Shown: positions 10,003 to 18,350, counted from the stretch's first letter. The stretch is 64,000 nucleotides of DNA from Blastomussa wellsi (GCA_947652115.1 OX393573.1:7762676-7826675), one strand, 5' to 3'. Translations and numbers: made by a program. The notes: generated from the sequence alone by a model not told the origin.

Positions 10003-10668
10003 TCAATTTATCTCCAAAACGAAAGTGAGTGGCATCTCATTGAAATCGAAAAGTTCACCATTCTCATCTTTGACTGAAATAGTCAAACTGTTTACCTCTC
10101 GACTTTTCAAAGTGGCACGAACATGCTGTGGCTCTGACTGATAAAAAACTTTTTCCCAAGGTTCACCTTTTATATCAAAGTTGGCAAGAATGGTGGATGG
10201 TTTTCCATTGAACTGATTTTCTTGTTTGTCAATCAAGTCACAATGGATGAAGTACGTTGAAGGGGAGTTCAGTTTTTTTGAATACAATAACGAAAAGAAT
10301 GGTGGTAAATTTCCGACAATGCCAAAGCCAAGAAGAGAGCTCAAATTTTTATCAATTTCAAATTGTTCCAATTGTGTGTTTAAGACAACCATTTGACCAT
10401 AGGGTGTGTTGATTTCTGCTTTTAAGGTGTCACTGTCCGGCAAAAGATCATTTTCAATTTTTCTTGCCAAAGATTTCAAGGTGTAAAAGCCCGGTAAAAA
10501 GGTGATGGTTTTGTTATGTTTTATCGATTTAAGTCTGCCCACTCTTTTCAGGTTAAACCAAGAATTGTAAAGAGAACAGCTTAAAAGTCTGATATAGTTT
10601 GGTTGAAGGGGCTGGTGAAAATAAACTGTGTAGTCGTTTGAAGGAGCGATGATTGTGAGCACAACCAT
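10003..10668 (-). CDS. probable minor capsid (penton) protein
   Basis: 221 aa. The N-terminal half looks like beta-strand-rich sequence anchored by FHQPLQPNYIRLLSCSLYNS. The C-terminal half carries the pattern YFIHCDLID ... STILANFDI ... VFYQSEPQHVRATLKSREVN ... ISVKDENGELFDFNEMPLTFVLEI. A strand-rich domain ending in 'DENGxxxDFxxxPLTFxLEI' is typical of penton-like single-jelly-roll minor capsid proteins of Polintons and adintoviruses. In the particle it would form the five-fold vertices. It is divergent from the 529-aa gene (start 10709), with a 40-bp gap between the two starts that may hold a bidirectional promoter. Assignment rests on remembered family patterns, so it is moderate. Confidence 0.6.
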   Translation of the reverse strand: MVVLTIIAPSNDYTVYFHQPLQPNYIRLLSCSLYNSWFNLKRVGRLKSIKHNKTITFLPGFYTLKSLARKIENDLLPDSDTLKAEINTPYGQMVVLNTQLEQFEIDKNLSSLLGFGIVGNLPPFFSLLYSKKLNSPSTYFIHCDLIDKQENQFNGKPSTILANFDIKGEPWEKVFYQSEPQHVRATLKSREVNSLTISVKDENGELFDFNEMPLTFVLEIN

Positions 10669-10708
10669 TTTGTATTAAATAAAAAAAAATTAAGTTTAAA
10701 TAATCGCA
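10669..10708. promoter_or_regulatory. 40-bp divergent intergenic promoter region
   Basis: The 40 bp between two divergent start codons is almost entirely A/T (TTTGTATTAAATAAAAAAAA on the plus strand). It must contain the transcription start signals for both the penton-like gene (-) and the 529-aa gene (+). Confidence 0.5.
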
Positions 10709-12298
10709 ATGCAAGGAGAGTACAGTGATGATTTTGCAAAATATCTTAGCAGGGTGAGAAAAAAATCAAGACATGTCACTTCAGAAAGCCAAGATGTGAA
10801 GAAAGCACCAGAAAGCAAACCTCCCAGCCAAGATGTGAAGAAAGCACCAGAAAGCAAATCTCACAGCCAAGAAGTGAAGGAAGTCGGCGGTTTTCCAATG
10901 CAGCTTACACCAAGGAAAGGAAAAACTTCTTTGCCTATCCCAGCAGAAGGCTTTCACGAAGCCGCGCCAAGTCTGAAAAAAATATTTAATAACAATGTTA
11001 AAATATATGTTACGCCTGACCAATATTTTACAACAAAATTCAGGGAAATATTCCAAAAAACAAAACTTACACACCATTCAGGGAAAGAGTCCAGGCAATG
11101 GCTAGCAGGGCCTGAAATGTCTTACTGGCCGCAGCAACTTAACTTTGCTGTCTTCTGCGCAACAACAGCTTGCGGCGTTAGCCGAGAGATTTTTGATAAA
11201 GACCATTCAGCTCTCGGTCTGCCACAATATGTGTACAATTTTTATCTGTTCCACGTTTATTTTACAATCAGGAGAATATTGTTTCAGTTGGGAGGAATTC
11301 AAAGCATAAGCGCTTTGCCAGGAGACCCAACATTCAGCCAATACAATAATAAATATGATGTGGCTTCATACAGAAGAATTTGCGCAGAGTTCGGTGTTAG
11401 TCCCTCAAGTGATTTTCGTTTTACAAGACCAGCAAATCACGGTCTTGGAGACGTTTACATTTATGTCACAAATGCCGGAGCAGATAAAATTTCAGCCAGT
11501 TACCCAGGAGGCCATTTTAAGTTTTCTGACGATGGGGGGTCTGGGAGCAAAGGTAACTTGATTTATTACATAAAACCTGATGACTCTGCCAATGCACAAG
11601 CTGACTGGTTTTGCCCCAACGAATCAGAAGGTCTGACTCATGCGGGTTTGTCAAGAATAAACCAATCGATAGAGGCTTTTGTTTACTGTATTCTGGGAAC
11701 GCAGGTTAACGTGAGGTCAAGTATTATTGGATCTGGTGGCAGGGCAAAGGAGGCACAGAGTGAGTTTTTGGTCCTGGTTGAAGACGCAGTGAGGCAGCCC
11801 GACCTGGCAAAAAGCGTGCAGCGTTATCAGCTGGCTGTGGATGAGGCAAAAGTCAGACTCAATCTGGCTGTGTGCCCGGGGGCATGGCTGATGCCAGGTA
11901 ACATGGTGATAAACACAGAAAGCGTTGTGGGCTACAACAACCAGCTCAAACAAGCGGTTCCAGGCATGAAATTAGGTATAAACAATGATGTTAACACTAG
12001 CACAAAAAAAGCGGCCCTTCGCCTAATGGATGGCGGGAAATCAAAAATTAACCCACCGAACAGCCATCCTTCCAACCCAATTCACAAAGCAGCCAGAGCT
12101 GAAAGCAAAAAAGAACCAAAGCCTGCTATCAAAACTCCAGCAACAAAAGAACCAGAGCCTGCTGTCAAAACTCCAGCAACAACAGAAGAGCCAGTGCCCA
12201 CGGCCGGCTCGGGCAGTGAGTCTCATGATGTGAACAAAATAATTGTGGTAGTCGGCGCGGTTGCATTGGCTGGTTTTGTATTTTGGTCATCCCGTTAA
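10709..12298 (+). CDS. unassigned large Polinton protein with C-terminal membrane anchor
   Basis: 529 aa; family not recognised. Residues about 25-60 carry a short repeat (SQDVKKAPESK, three near-copies). A globular core follows, about residues 85-430, with ESRQWLAGPEMSYWPQQLNF and AVFCATTACGVSREIFDKDH. A low-complexity Lys/Pro/Thr stretch (KEPKPAIKTPATKEPEP) leads to a C-terminal hydrophobic helix (IIVVVGAVALAGFVFW) ending in Arg. That architecture suggests a tail-anchored or virion-membrane structural protein; the core could also be an enzyme or attachment protein. It ends in a 4-bp overlap with the convergent 493-aa gene. Size and position near the capsid genes suggest a structural role. 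Confidence 0.8.
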   Translation: MQGEYSDDFAKYLSRVRKKSRHVTSESQDVKKAPESKPPSQDVKKAPESKSHSQEVKEVGGFPMQLTPRKGKTSLPIPAEGFHEAAPSLKKIFNNNVKIYVTPDQYFTTKFREIFQKTKLTHHSGKESRQWLAGPEMSYWPQQLNFAVFCATTACGVSREIFDKDHSALGLPQYVYNFYLFHVYFTIRRILFQLGGIQSISALPGDPTFSQYNNKYDVASYRRICAEFGVSPSSDFRFTRPANHGLGDVYIYVTNAGADKISASYPGGHFKFSDDGGSGSKGNLIYYIKPDDSANAQADWFCPNESEGLTHAGLSRINQSIEAFVYCILGTQVNVRSSIIGSGGRAKEAQSEFLVLVEDAVRQPDLAKSVQRYQLAVDEAKVRLNLAVCPGAWLMPGNMVINTESVVGYNNQLKQAVPGMKLGINNDVNTSTKKAALRLMDGGKSKINPPNSHPSNPIHKAARAESKKEPKPAIKTPATKEPEPAVKTPATTEEPVPTAGSGSESHDVNKIIVVVGAVALAGFVFWSSR

Positions 12299-13776
12299 CG
12301 CTGCTTTTTGGCATAGCTCTCAACCAAAAAGGCCACAACAGCCAAAATTAACAGCCATGTGTGTTCTGCCAGAAAACCAATTACCTGGCCAGCAGCTGTG
12401 AAAAGAAAAGAAACAATCGAGCCGAGCAGTCCCGGAAGAAGGGAGGCTGTTTTTTTCGCAATAGCTTTTAACCCGTTTCCCAAAGCTTTGCCCATTGCCT
12501 TCAAAGAGTTGGTGAGGGCGCCAATGACAGCACCAATCGTGACACCTGCGGCAAGAAGGATTGAAGTCACTGTCACGCCGTACTTTTTGAAGATCTCTTT
12601 TACACGCTCACGAAGCGGCATGGCTCTTTCTCTTTCTTCAATTTGTGTTGCCAACCTGGCAAGCTCCTCTTGTCTTTCTGCAATTCTATCCTCGGCAGCT
12701 TCTTTTTCAGAAGGTGAAGCGTTTTCATCATCGATAATTGCTTTGTCTTCTTTATTTTTGTTTTCAAGTTGTTCATTCAATTCATCAAAAGTTTTTGTGG
12801 TGTTGAGTCTTTCTTCCATGGTGTTTCTTTTTTCTTCTTCCTCAGCAAGGCGTTTACTGAGTTTATCGACCCGGGTTTGTTTCTTTTCTTTATCTTTCAC
12901 TTGTTTCTCAAGGGCTGCCACCTCCTTTTTGTTATTTTGTAAATCTTTTTTATAATTATTTTCCAGTTGCTGCAGTCGTTTCAATTCTGCTTCATTTTCA
13001 ACATCTGAACCAAGTTGTTCTTTTTTAGCCTTTGTTTGCTCGATTTTATTTAATAAATCTTTTTCTTTTTGTTTGGCTTCAACTAATCCTGAAAAGATCT
13101 TTTCAGCCATTTGAGCTTTTTTTTGAGCTTCTCTTAATGTCTGTTTGCTTGCTTTTATTTTAACATTTTCTTCCTCCAGTAAAGTTGCAGCTGACTTGCC
13201 AAGAACATTTTTGACGTAAGTTTTGTTTAAGAAATCTTGACGTAAGCCGCTGCCATCATCTAAAGCTATCTTAGTTTCACCACCCTTGGGGCCAATGGCA
13301 ACAATATCCATTAATTTTTTACTGGAAAACTTAATTGTAAATTTAGTTAAGTCAGCATTTGGATATATTTTTTTGATGAAATCTTTTATCTTTTCGATTT
13401 CAATTTTTTGATCATCTTCTCTAAAAATTTGTTCAATTTTATTATATTCTCTTAAAAAAATTTCATCAACTTTTGATGTGTTAAGTAAACCTGTTGTTGA
13501 GTTTCTTCTTAAAACTGTCAATCTTCTTTCAATATCCTCAATACTATCTTTTTCTACATATCTTCCACCAAAATTGGTCTCGGTATAAGAAGTTTGTGGC
13601 AGCCCGCTTTTCTCGTGAGACATTGTCTGCATCTCAATCTGTTGACCTTGAGGCCCAGGTGTGGATGCCCCGTTAGGCTGAAACGGAAATGTTGTTTCAC
13701 CATCATCATTGTCGTCGTCACGATCGTCTGTATGTTCCAAGAGAGGGTCTCTGTCATCAAAGCCACCTTCAGCCAT
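12295..13776 (-). CDS. unassigned coiled-coil protein with C-terminal membrane segments
   Basis: 493 aa. The acidic N-terminus (DDRDPLLEHTDDRDDDNDDG) is followed by a folded-looking region (about 75-185). A long Lys/Glu-rich coiled coil runs over about 190-380 (KEVAALEKQVKDKEKKQTRV). At least two hydrophobic stretches follow: ILLAAGVTIGAVIGALTNSL and FLAEHTWLLILAVVAFLVES. The tail is basic (YAKKQR). This looks like a membrane-anchored elongated protein, perhaps a virion spike or internal scaffold; no family is recognised. It is convergent with the 529-aa gene (4-bp overlap) and divergent from the capsid gene with only 60 bp between starts, and its leader contains AATATATAATTT. Confidence 0.8.
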   Translation of the reverse strand: MAEGGFDDRDPLLEHTDDRDDDNDDGETTFPFQPNGASTPGPQGQQIEMQTMSHEKSGLPQTSYTETNFGGRYVEKDSIEDIERRLTVLRRNSTTGLLNTSKVDEIFLREYNKIEQIFREDDQKIEIEKIKDFIKKIYPNADLTKFTIKFSSKKLMDIVAIGPKGGETKIALDDGSGLRQDFLNKTYVKNVLGKSAATLLEEENVKIKASKQTLREAQKKAQMAEKIFSGLVEAKQKEKDLLNKIEQTKAKKEQLGSDVENEAELKRLQQLENNYKKDLQNNKKEVAALEKQVKDKEKKQTRVDKLSKRLAEEEEKRNTMEERLNTTKTFDELNEQLENKNKEDKAIIDDENASPSEKEAAEDRIAERQEELARLATQIEERERAMPLRERVKEIFKKYGVTVTSILLAAGVTIGAVIGALTNSLKAMGKALGNGLKAIAKKTASLLPGLLGSIVSFLFTAAGQVIGFLAEHTWLLILAVVAFLVESYAKKQR

Positions 13777-13836
13777 CGCGAAATTATATATTCAAATTAT
13801 TTTTATTTAAATATAAATGTCCGGCGTTGTATAAAC
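13777..13836. promoter_or_regulatory. 60-bp divergent promoter region
   Basis: A/T-rich gap between the start codons of the coiled-coil gene (-) and the major capsid gene (+). It contains TTTTATTTAAATATAAAT, a TATA-like segment about 20 bp before the capsid ATG, and TTGTATAAAC directly before it. Confidence 0.5.
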
Positions 13837-15087
13837 ATGTCTGTGCAAGCAAACCTTCCTCCAACAAACCAAGAAAAAATTTTTGGCGGAATGAAAGCCG
13901 AGCGCACGGTCAAGCGCATCACTTTTAATCCCAGCGAAGCCAACCCCGGCGAGACGTTGTATGTTTACGTGCCCAAGCTGAATGAGAACGAGGTCCTCGT
14001 GCCAGGCTCGATCTCACTTCTCTTTAACATCGACCTGGCTGGAGGGCACGCCAACAACTTCCTCGTACAAAACGTCTCCCGTGCTCTTGTCGACAGGCTG
14101 ACTGTTAAGTACGCTGGAACCATACTGCAGGACACGGTGGGGTATGACATTTTCAAGATCTGGGAGGACCTTTTCCTCTCACAGGAGGAGCGGGACAACA
14201 TGCTGCTCGAGGGTATTCAGTCCGAAGACCTCTGCAAGATCCGCTCAAATGCGGGGGATAAAAAAACCTCGGGTGTGGGCGCGGAAAACGCACTTAACAC
14301 GGTTTTCGGAACAAAATATCGAATCCAACTGGACCACCAGATCCTGACCGACCACGGCGTTTTCTACCCCAAAGCTCTTTACCACGACCTCATGTTTGTG
14401 CTTACCCTTGCGCCGGCCTCGCAGGTTGTCAAAGGCTCTGACGTAACAAAACTGATATACAAGCTGACAAACATCCAGCTCGAGTACGAAATGATGAGGA
14501 GCAAGCCTCTGGCGGACGAAGCGCGAAGTGTTTACTCCTCAGGTAAGGAATTCCTTTACGATCATGTTGAGCGGCCATTTGTGCACACCTTCTCAAAAGG
14601 CACTGACACAAGGATAAACCTCAGAGTAAACTCGCAGAGAAGGTCCCTGAAAGGTCTTCTTCTCCTTTTCGTTGAGCCTTATGAAGCCGGCACCAGGGAT
14701 TCAGAAAAGTACTTAAACCCAGACCTGACAAAAGTCACCGTTACGGTGAACGGCAAGCCCAACATGATTTACAATAACGGCATCGAAGGAAAGGATATCT
14801 GGGGTGAAGTTTACCGCTTCTTTGGTAAGTCAAAAAACAAAACACCGAACATGAATCTGAAAAAGTTTTACACCGAAAACAAGTTCGGGCTTCTGATAGA
14901 TCTTCGCTCAATGGAAAGTCAAAAAATTCACGGAAGCGGCACGCGGCTTGTAAACACACAAGATGGAGTCCAGCTTGAACTCGAGCGGAATGCCAAAAAC
15001 TCAGGCAACGTGAACTGCCACGTCTTTGTTATCAGTGACTCGCAGATGAATATAATAGGGCAGCAATTAGAAGATGTGCAGTACTAA
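13837..15087 (+). CDS. major capsid protein, double jelly-roll
   Basis: 416 aa from the ATG at 13837; the frame is open upstream but lacks an earlier ATG with a leader, and the TATA-like leader sits right before this one. The sequence is strand-rich and typical of Polinton/adintovirus hexon proteins: an N-terminal RTVKRITFNPSEANPGETLY region, two repeated beta domains and a conserved-looking C-terminus (VFVISDSQMNIIGQQLEDVQ). It would form trimeric capsomers of an icosahedral shell. The packaging ATPase begins immediately downstream, the usual pairing of capsid and ATPase genes. Length is near the lower end for this capsid class. G+C is visibly higher than in the flanking T-rich leaders. Confidence 0.85.
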   Translation: MSVQANLPPTNQEKIFGGMKAERTVKRITFNPSEANPGETLYVYVPKLNENEVLVPGSISLLFNIDLAGGHANNFLVQNVSRALVDRLTVKYAGTILQDTVGYDIFKIWEDLFLSQEERDNMLLEGIQSEDLCKIRSNAGDKKTSGVGAENALNTVFGTKYRIQLDHQILTDHGVFYPKALYHDLMFVLTLAPASQVVKGSDVTKLIYKLTNIQLEYEMMRSKPLADEARSVYSSGKEFLYDHVERPFVHTFSKGTDTRINLRVNSQRRSLKGLLLLFVEPYEAGTRDSEKYLNPDLTKVTVTVNGKPNMIYNNGIEGKDIWGEVYRFFGKSKNKTPNMNLKKFYTENKFGLLIDLRSMESQKIHGSGTRLVNTQDGVQLELERNAKNSGNVNCHVFVISDSQMNIIGQQLEDVQY

Positions 15088-15091
15088 TAAA

Positions 15092-15724
15092 ATGGACACA
15101 GGCAACATACCGTTTAACGCTCTCATAATTGGACCGACTAATTCAGGCAAAACAAAGTTTGTGGTGGATCAGCTCCGCGGCCCTTTCCGCGGCAAGTTTG
15201 ACTACATTGCGCTCATCTGCCCGACATTCAAACACAACATGACTTTTCATCGTTTCGCTGAGAAAGACCCGCGTTTTTATGTCGTGGTTTGCGTACAGCA
15301 TGAAGTTGAAAAATTTTTGAAGTATGTTTACTTTTTTTTGGAGGGCACCAACGCGCTCATTATCCTCGATGACTGCGCGGCCTCGAAAGATGTGAAAAAG
15401 CGCACAGGCGAGCTGGTCGAACTCGCATTCAGCGGCCGCCACGCAGGGATCAGCACGTGGGTGATAACCCAAAAGATGACCAGCATCACGGCCTCTTTCC
15501 GCGAAAACGCTGCGGGGCTTGTGCTTTTTTACACGCCCTCGTGGAAGACATTGAAAGCGGTTTTTGATGAATTCGCCGGCGAACTTTCTCAAGATGAATT
15601 CAAAGACCTCATTTCAAAATTGAAAGAAACACAGTTCTCCTGCCTTGTGTTCGCACTTCAGTTCCCTTTCGGAATAAAATTCCACACACCTCACCCCTCA
15701 CCCCAATTAAAAATTAAAAATTAA
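15092..15724 (+). CDS. A32-type genome-packaging ATPase
   Basis: 210 aa from the ATG at 15092, five bases after the capsid stop; an in-frame ATG at 15074 would overlap the capsid gene by 14 bp. Walker A is GPTNSGKT (residues 14-21). Walker B is ALIILDD (88-94). The segment SGRHAGISTWVITQKM carries the arginine and the glutamine expected after Walker B in the FtsK/HerA-A32 class. Such ATPases drive DNA into the preformed capsid. All key residues are present, so the protein could be functional. It ends 26 bp before the next gene's likely ATG. Confidence 0.92.
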   Translation: MDTGNIPFNALIIGPTNSGKTKFVVDQLRGPFRGKFDYIALICPTFKHNMTFHRFAEKDPRFYVVVCVQHEVEKFLKYVYFFLEGTNALIILDDCAASKDVKKRTGELVELAFSGRHAGISTWVITQKMTSITASFRENAAGLVLFYTPSWKTLKAVFDEFAGELSQDEFKDLISKLKETQFSCLVFALQFPFGIKFHTPHPSPQLKIKN

Positions 15725-15750
15725 AAATGAATAAAATTCACAAATATAAA

Positions 15751-16329
15751 ATGGCGGACTTATCAAAACTAGATGACTTGGACTTGTCGGGCTTGTACTT
15801 GCTTGAAGCTGAGGCAGCGAGCGCGCCCGCCGGCATTGTCCCCGCTGTTGTTTCAACGCAGCCTGATATCCCCGCGATGCGCGAGCAGTTGGCCCGGCTT
15901 GTGTCAACAGGAAAATCAAAAGAAGCCATCGGGGAGCAGCTTTCACACGAGCAAGTGAAACGCCTCTCTGACAAAGATGTCGAGAAATACACCAAACGCT
16001 ACCAGGCTTATGTGGGCTCAAAAACAACGGACAGCTTGATCGACAGCATCATTTTTCTTACAACCAAAGCGGTCGGAATGGCCGTCGACATCGACGACAT
16101 CAATGATCTGCAAAAAGATCTGAGAAACGACTGGATCATCAGCAATGAGCTCTCCAACCTGGCCGGCAGCGCCGCTTTGTCTTGCGGCCGTTTTCTCGCT
16201 CTGGCCAACGCAGTGTTGATCACAACAAAACACATTGATTTCAGCGGAGGCCCCTCCGGGGATCCAAAAGTTTGGGACGGACAGCCTGTGTACATTGCCC
16301 CTGAGGTTGACACACCAACTAATGAATAA
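15751..16329 (+). CDS. unassigned conserved-looking 192-aa protein
   Basis: No family recognised. I chose the ATG at 15751 because it follows the A-rich TATAAAATGG leader and gives a sensible N-terminus (MADLSKLDDLDLSGLYLLEA); an in-frame ATG lies at 15727. The product is mostly helical, with an Ala/Pro linker (residues 19-40), a charged helix pair and a compact C-terminal region (LSNLAGSAALSCGRFLALAN). No membrane segment. It follows the ATPase in the capsid-packaging gene cluster, so a virion or assembly role is plausible but unproven. Confidence 0.8.
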   Translation: MADLSKLDDLDLSGLYLLEAEAASAPAGIVPAVVSTQPDIPAMREQLARLVSTGKSKEAIGEQLSHEQVKRLSDKDVEKYTKRYQAYVGSKTTDSLIDSIIFLTTKAVGMAVDIDDINDLQKDLRNDWIISNELSNLAGSAALSCGRFLALANAVLITTKHIDFSGGPSGDPKVWDGQPVYIAPEVDTPTNE

Positions 16330-16386
16330 TTACACAGAAGTTGCAAAGTAATATTCAGAATTGAATATTAATTTTGTTTTTATACA

Positions 16387-16905
16387 ATGGCTGAAGAACA
16401 ACCAACCGCACAAGCAAACCCAGTTGGGCAAGCACCAAACCCTCCGCAGACGAGCCAAGTTACTTCACAAACGCCGGCACCACAGACGAGCCAAGTAACT
16501 TCACAAACGCCGGTAACAAAGCCCAAAAATCCCAAGCGAGTGGCTGCTGGCAAAGATATTGCAAAAAGAACTCAGGAGGCCCGCGCAGCGCACAAACAAG
16601 CTTATGAAGAGAAAATGGCAAAACAATCTGCACCTGCAGTGGGGGTGGAAACCACAACAGAGCCCACACCAAAGCCTGCTGCAGAAAACGGTCTCACCAC
16701 AAACCAATTGATCGCAATCGCCGGAATTGGCGTCACGCTTCTCACAACTTATGTCAAGCGTGAAGACATCAAGGCCTTTTTCAAAAAGAACCAGGCAACT
16801 TCTGTGGAGCAAGCCCCACAACCAACCCACGTGGATGCGGAACCTTCACCACAGACTCCGAAACCGAAGCCTAAAAAACGTGGAATTCGGTATATGGATG
16901 ATTAA
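16387..16905 (+). CDS. unassigned single-pass membrane protein, Pro/Gln/Thr-rich
   Basis: 172 aa. The N-terminus has a tandem repeat of about 12 residues (QTSQVTSQTPAPQTSQVTSQ), followed by a basic helix (AAGKDIAKRTQEARAAHKQA). A hydrophobic segment, NQLIAIAGIGVTLLTTYV (about 115-132), precedes a Lys/Pro-rich tail. The ATG follows TTTTTATACAATGG, the shared leader type. This is a small membrane-associated protein, possibly of the virion; family unknown. Confidence 0.75.
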   Translation: MAEEQPTAQANPVGQAPNPPQTSQVTSQTPAPQTSQVTSQTPVTKPKNPKRVAAGKDIAKRTQEARAAHKQAYEEKMAKQSAPAVGVETTTEPTPKPAAENGLTTNQLIAIAGIGVTLLTTYVKREDIKAFFKKNQATSVEQAPQPTHVDAEPSPQTPKPKPKKRGIRYMDD

Positions 16906-16963
16906 TTTCATTTGAATTTTTGTTTCGTCATAATTCCACCCGCGCAATGGATGAAGATGTGCC

Positions 16964-17646
16964 CCAAAAAAAAATTTCTTTTGAACTTTTATTTTTTTCT
17001 TTCATACCAAACATGTCTGACAACAAGCTAGTTAAAACCGTTCTGGATGCCGCGACTCTCGTTGGCCTCACTGTTGGCATTGAGTGGGTTGCCAAAAAAG
17101 CGTTCAGGATAATTTTTACAGATGACCCTTCAGATTCTGTCGAAAACTTAGCAATGTTCAGTGTAACAGAATTGAAAAATTTTATAAATACAACAGAAAT
17201 TATTGTGAAAAAATATGAAGAAGCAATCAAAACGATCCGGAGAGAATTGGAAGAAGCATTGAAAATGTTGAGAGAGGAAAACACGGAAGAGGAGACAGTA
17301 AAAAATAAAATAGAACAATTGAATGAATTGGAAAGGCTCAGGGATTATGAAATGGATGAGCTTGAATGTTCGAAAAAACAATTGAAAGACAAGTTGAGAT
17401 GTTTGTAATCAAAACAAGTTGAGATGTTTGTAATCAAAAAATGAAAGTTGCCAAAAAAAATTTCTTTTGAACTTTTATTTTTTTTCTTTCATACCAAACA
17501 TGTCTGACAACAAGCTCGTTAAAACCGTTCTGGATGCCGCGACTCTCGTTGGCCTCACAGCAGGCATTGGGTGGGTTGCCAAAAAAGCGTTCAGGAGAAG
17601 TTTTACAGATGACCCTTCAGAATCTGTCGAAAACTTCGCAATGTTC
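16964..17646 (+). repeat. tandem duplication of a leader plus gene 5' end (about 196 bp copies)
   Basis: Copy 1 is 16964-17160 and copy 2 is 17451-17646. Both contain TTTCTTTTGAACTTTTATTT, TTCATACCAAACATG and the first ~50 codons of a gene. The copies are about 93-95% identical by eye and diverge abruptly after GCAATGTTCA. A smaller repeat (GTTGAGATGTTTGTAATCAA) lies at about 17393-17438. Confidence 0.9.
17013..17408 (+). CDS. duplicated small hydrophobic protein with coiled-coil tail
   Basis: 131 aa from the ATG at 17013. The first ~50 residues (MSDNKLVKTVLDAATLVGLT ... KKAFRIIFTDDPSDSVENLA) are nearly the same as in the gene at 17500. The C-terminal half differs completely and is a Glu/Lys-rich coiled coil (RRELEEALKMLREENTEEET). 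It appears to be a duplicated copy whose 3' half was replaced or extended. Family unknown. Start chosen because the duplicated leader ends exactly at this ATG. Confidence 0.75.
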   Translation: MSDNKLVKTVLDAATLVGLTVGIEWVAKKAFRIIFTDDPSDSVENLAMFSVTELKNFINTTEIIVKKYEEAIKTIRRELEEALKMLREENTEEETVKNKIEQLNELERLRDYEMDELECSKKQLKDKLRCL

Positions 17647-17721
17647 ACTGGTGTGATGGCAGGCAGCATCTGGCTCAAGAAGTACCTGGAGGACCAGAAA
17701 ATCTTACCCGACAAACTTTGA
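17500..17721 (+). CDS. small hydrophobic protein, parental-looking copy
   Basis: 73 aa from the ATG at 17500. A hydrophobic helix (VLDAATLVGLTAGIGWV) is followed by a short charged segment and a second semi-hydrophobic helix (FTGVMAGSIWLKKYLEDQKI). It looks like a compact membrane protein and is probably the unmodified form of the gene at 17013. Next gene begins 36 bp downstream. Family unknown. Confidence 0.75.
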   Translation: MSDNKLVKTVLDAATLVGLTAGIGWVAKKAFRRSFTDDPSESVENFAMFTGVMAGSIWLKKYLEDQKILPDKL

Positions 17722-17757
17722 GAAAATCATTTGAAAAATTCCGCCGATTTTATAATC

Positions 17758-18183
17758 ATGGCAAGTATCGCAATTATGGTTGGCGGGGCTGTGTTGAACG
17801 CAGCGGCTTTCATAGGCGGCAATAATCTGGCGAAGGCTTTTGGAGGCAGTGACAAGGCCGCTCTTGAAGAAAAAGAGCGCCACGACCGGGCTCTCGAGGC
17901 GTATCAAGCTGCGTACGCCAAATATTCGCGCGACCACACCAAACTTCTCGACTGGATTGCAACAAACGCGCAGATAAAGGCAGAGGCCAAGCAGAACTTC
18001 ACCAACACTGACTACGCTTTCAAACTTTACAACCTGGCGCATCCTGAAGAGCAAATGGCTCCTCCCAAAGAGCCCAAATTTTCTGATTTTTATCAACCAA
18101 GCCAGCAGCAAAAAAATGGTGAACTCATGTTCGTCGGGGCCGGGGCTCTCGCTTTGGGCTACGCTGCTCTCCGGTTCTTTTAA
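17758..18183 (+). CDS. unassigned membrane protein with N- and C-terminal hydrophobic segments
   Basis: 141 aa from the ATG at 17758, which follows GATTTTATAATCATGG; the frame is open to 17731 only through a TTG. The N-terminal helix is MASIAIMVGGAVLNAAAFIG, then comes a charged middle (EEKERHDRALEAYQAAYAKY) and a C-terminal helix (LMFVGAGALALGYAALRFF). A two-helix arrangement with a soluble middle suggests a virion or host-membrane protein. Family not recognised. Confidence 0.75.
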   Translation: MASIAIMVGGAVLNAAAFIGGNNLAKAFGGSDKAALEEKERHDRALEAYQAAYAKYSRDHTKLLDWIATNAQIKAEAKQNFTNTDYAFKLYNLAHPEEQMAPPKEPKFSDFYQPSQQQKNGELMFVGAGALALGYAALRFF

Positions 18184-18209
18184 ACTTTTTTTCACCTCTT
18201 TTATATGGA
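18179..18209 (+). promoter_or_regulatory. 31-nt promoter/leader element, copy 1
   Basis: Identical over 31 nt to 18351-18381. It runs TTTAAAC, seven T, CACCTCTTTTATATGGA, and the final ATGG is the start codon of the next gene. Perfect conservation ahead of two unrelated genes implies a functional leader, probably promoter plus transcription start. Confidence 0.75.
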
Positions 18210-18348
18210 TTTCTACTGTGTGAATGAGAAGAAGATCACCCCCAACGTTCGTGGGAGTGAAAGACTCGGAAAAACCAAAAATGGGCAAACCTTTCTGAAA
18301 GTCAAATGCGCCTCTTGCGGGAAAACCAAAACAAGATTCATCTGCTAA
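18205..18348 (+). CDS. 47-aa zinc-ribbon-like protein
   Basis: The ORF runs from the ATG at 18205 to TAA at 18346-18348. The product begins MDFYCVNEKK and ends KCASCGKTKTRFIC. The arrangement of a Tyr-Cys near the start, a central NGQTFLKVKC, then CASCG and a final RFIC resembles the small viral zinc-binding domain family often filed as DUF5679; the first cysteine lacks its usual partner two residues later. The duplicated 31-nt leader upstream supports it as a real gene. Function unknown; possibly a nucleic-acid-binding or regulatory protein. Confidence 0.75.
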   Translation: MDFYCVNEKKITPNVRGSERLGKTKNGQTFLKVKCASCGKTKTRFIC

Positions 18349-18350
18349 CA

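Noticed and set aside
13594..13836. N-terminal extension of the capsid protein
   Set aside because: Begins at a TTG, overlaps the divergent coiled-coil gene and its promoter, and the clear ATG with leader is at 13837.
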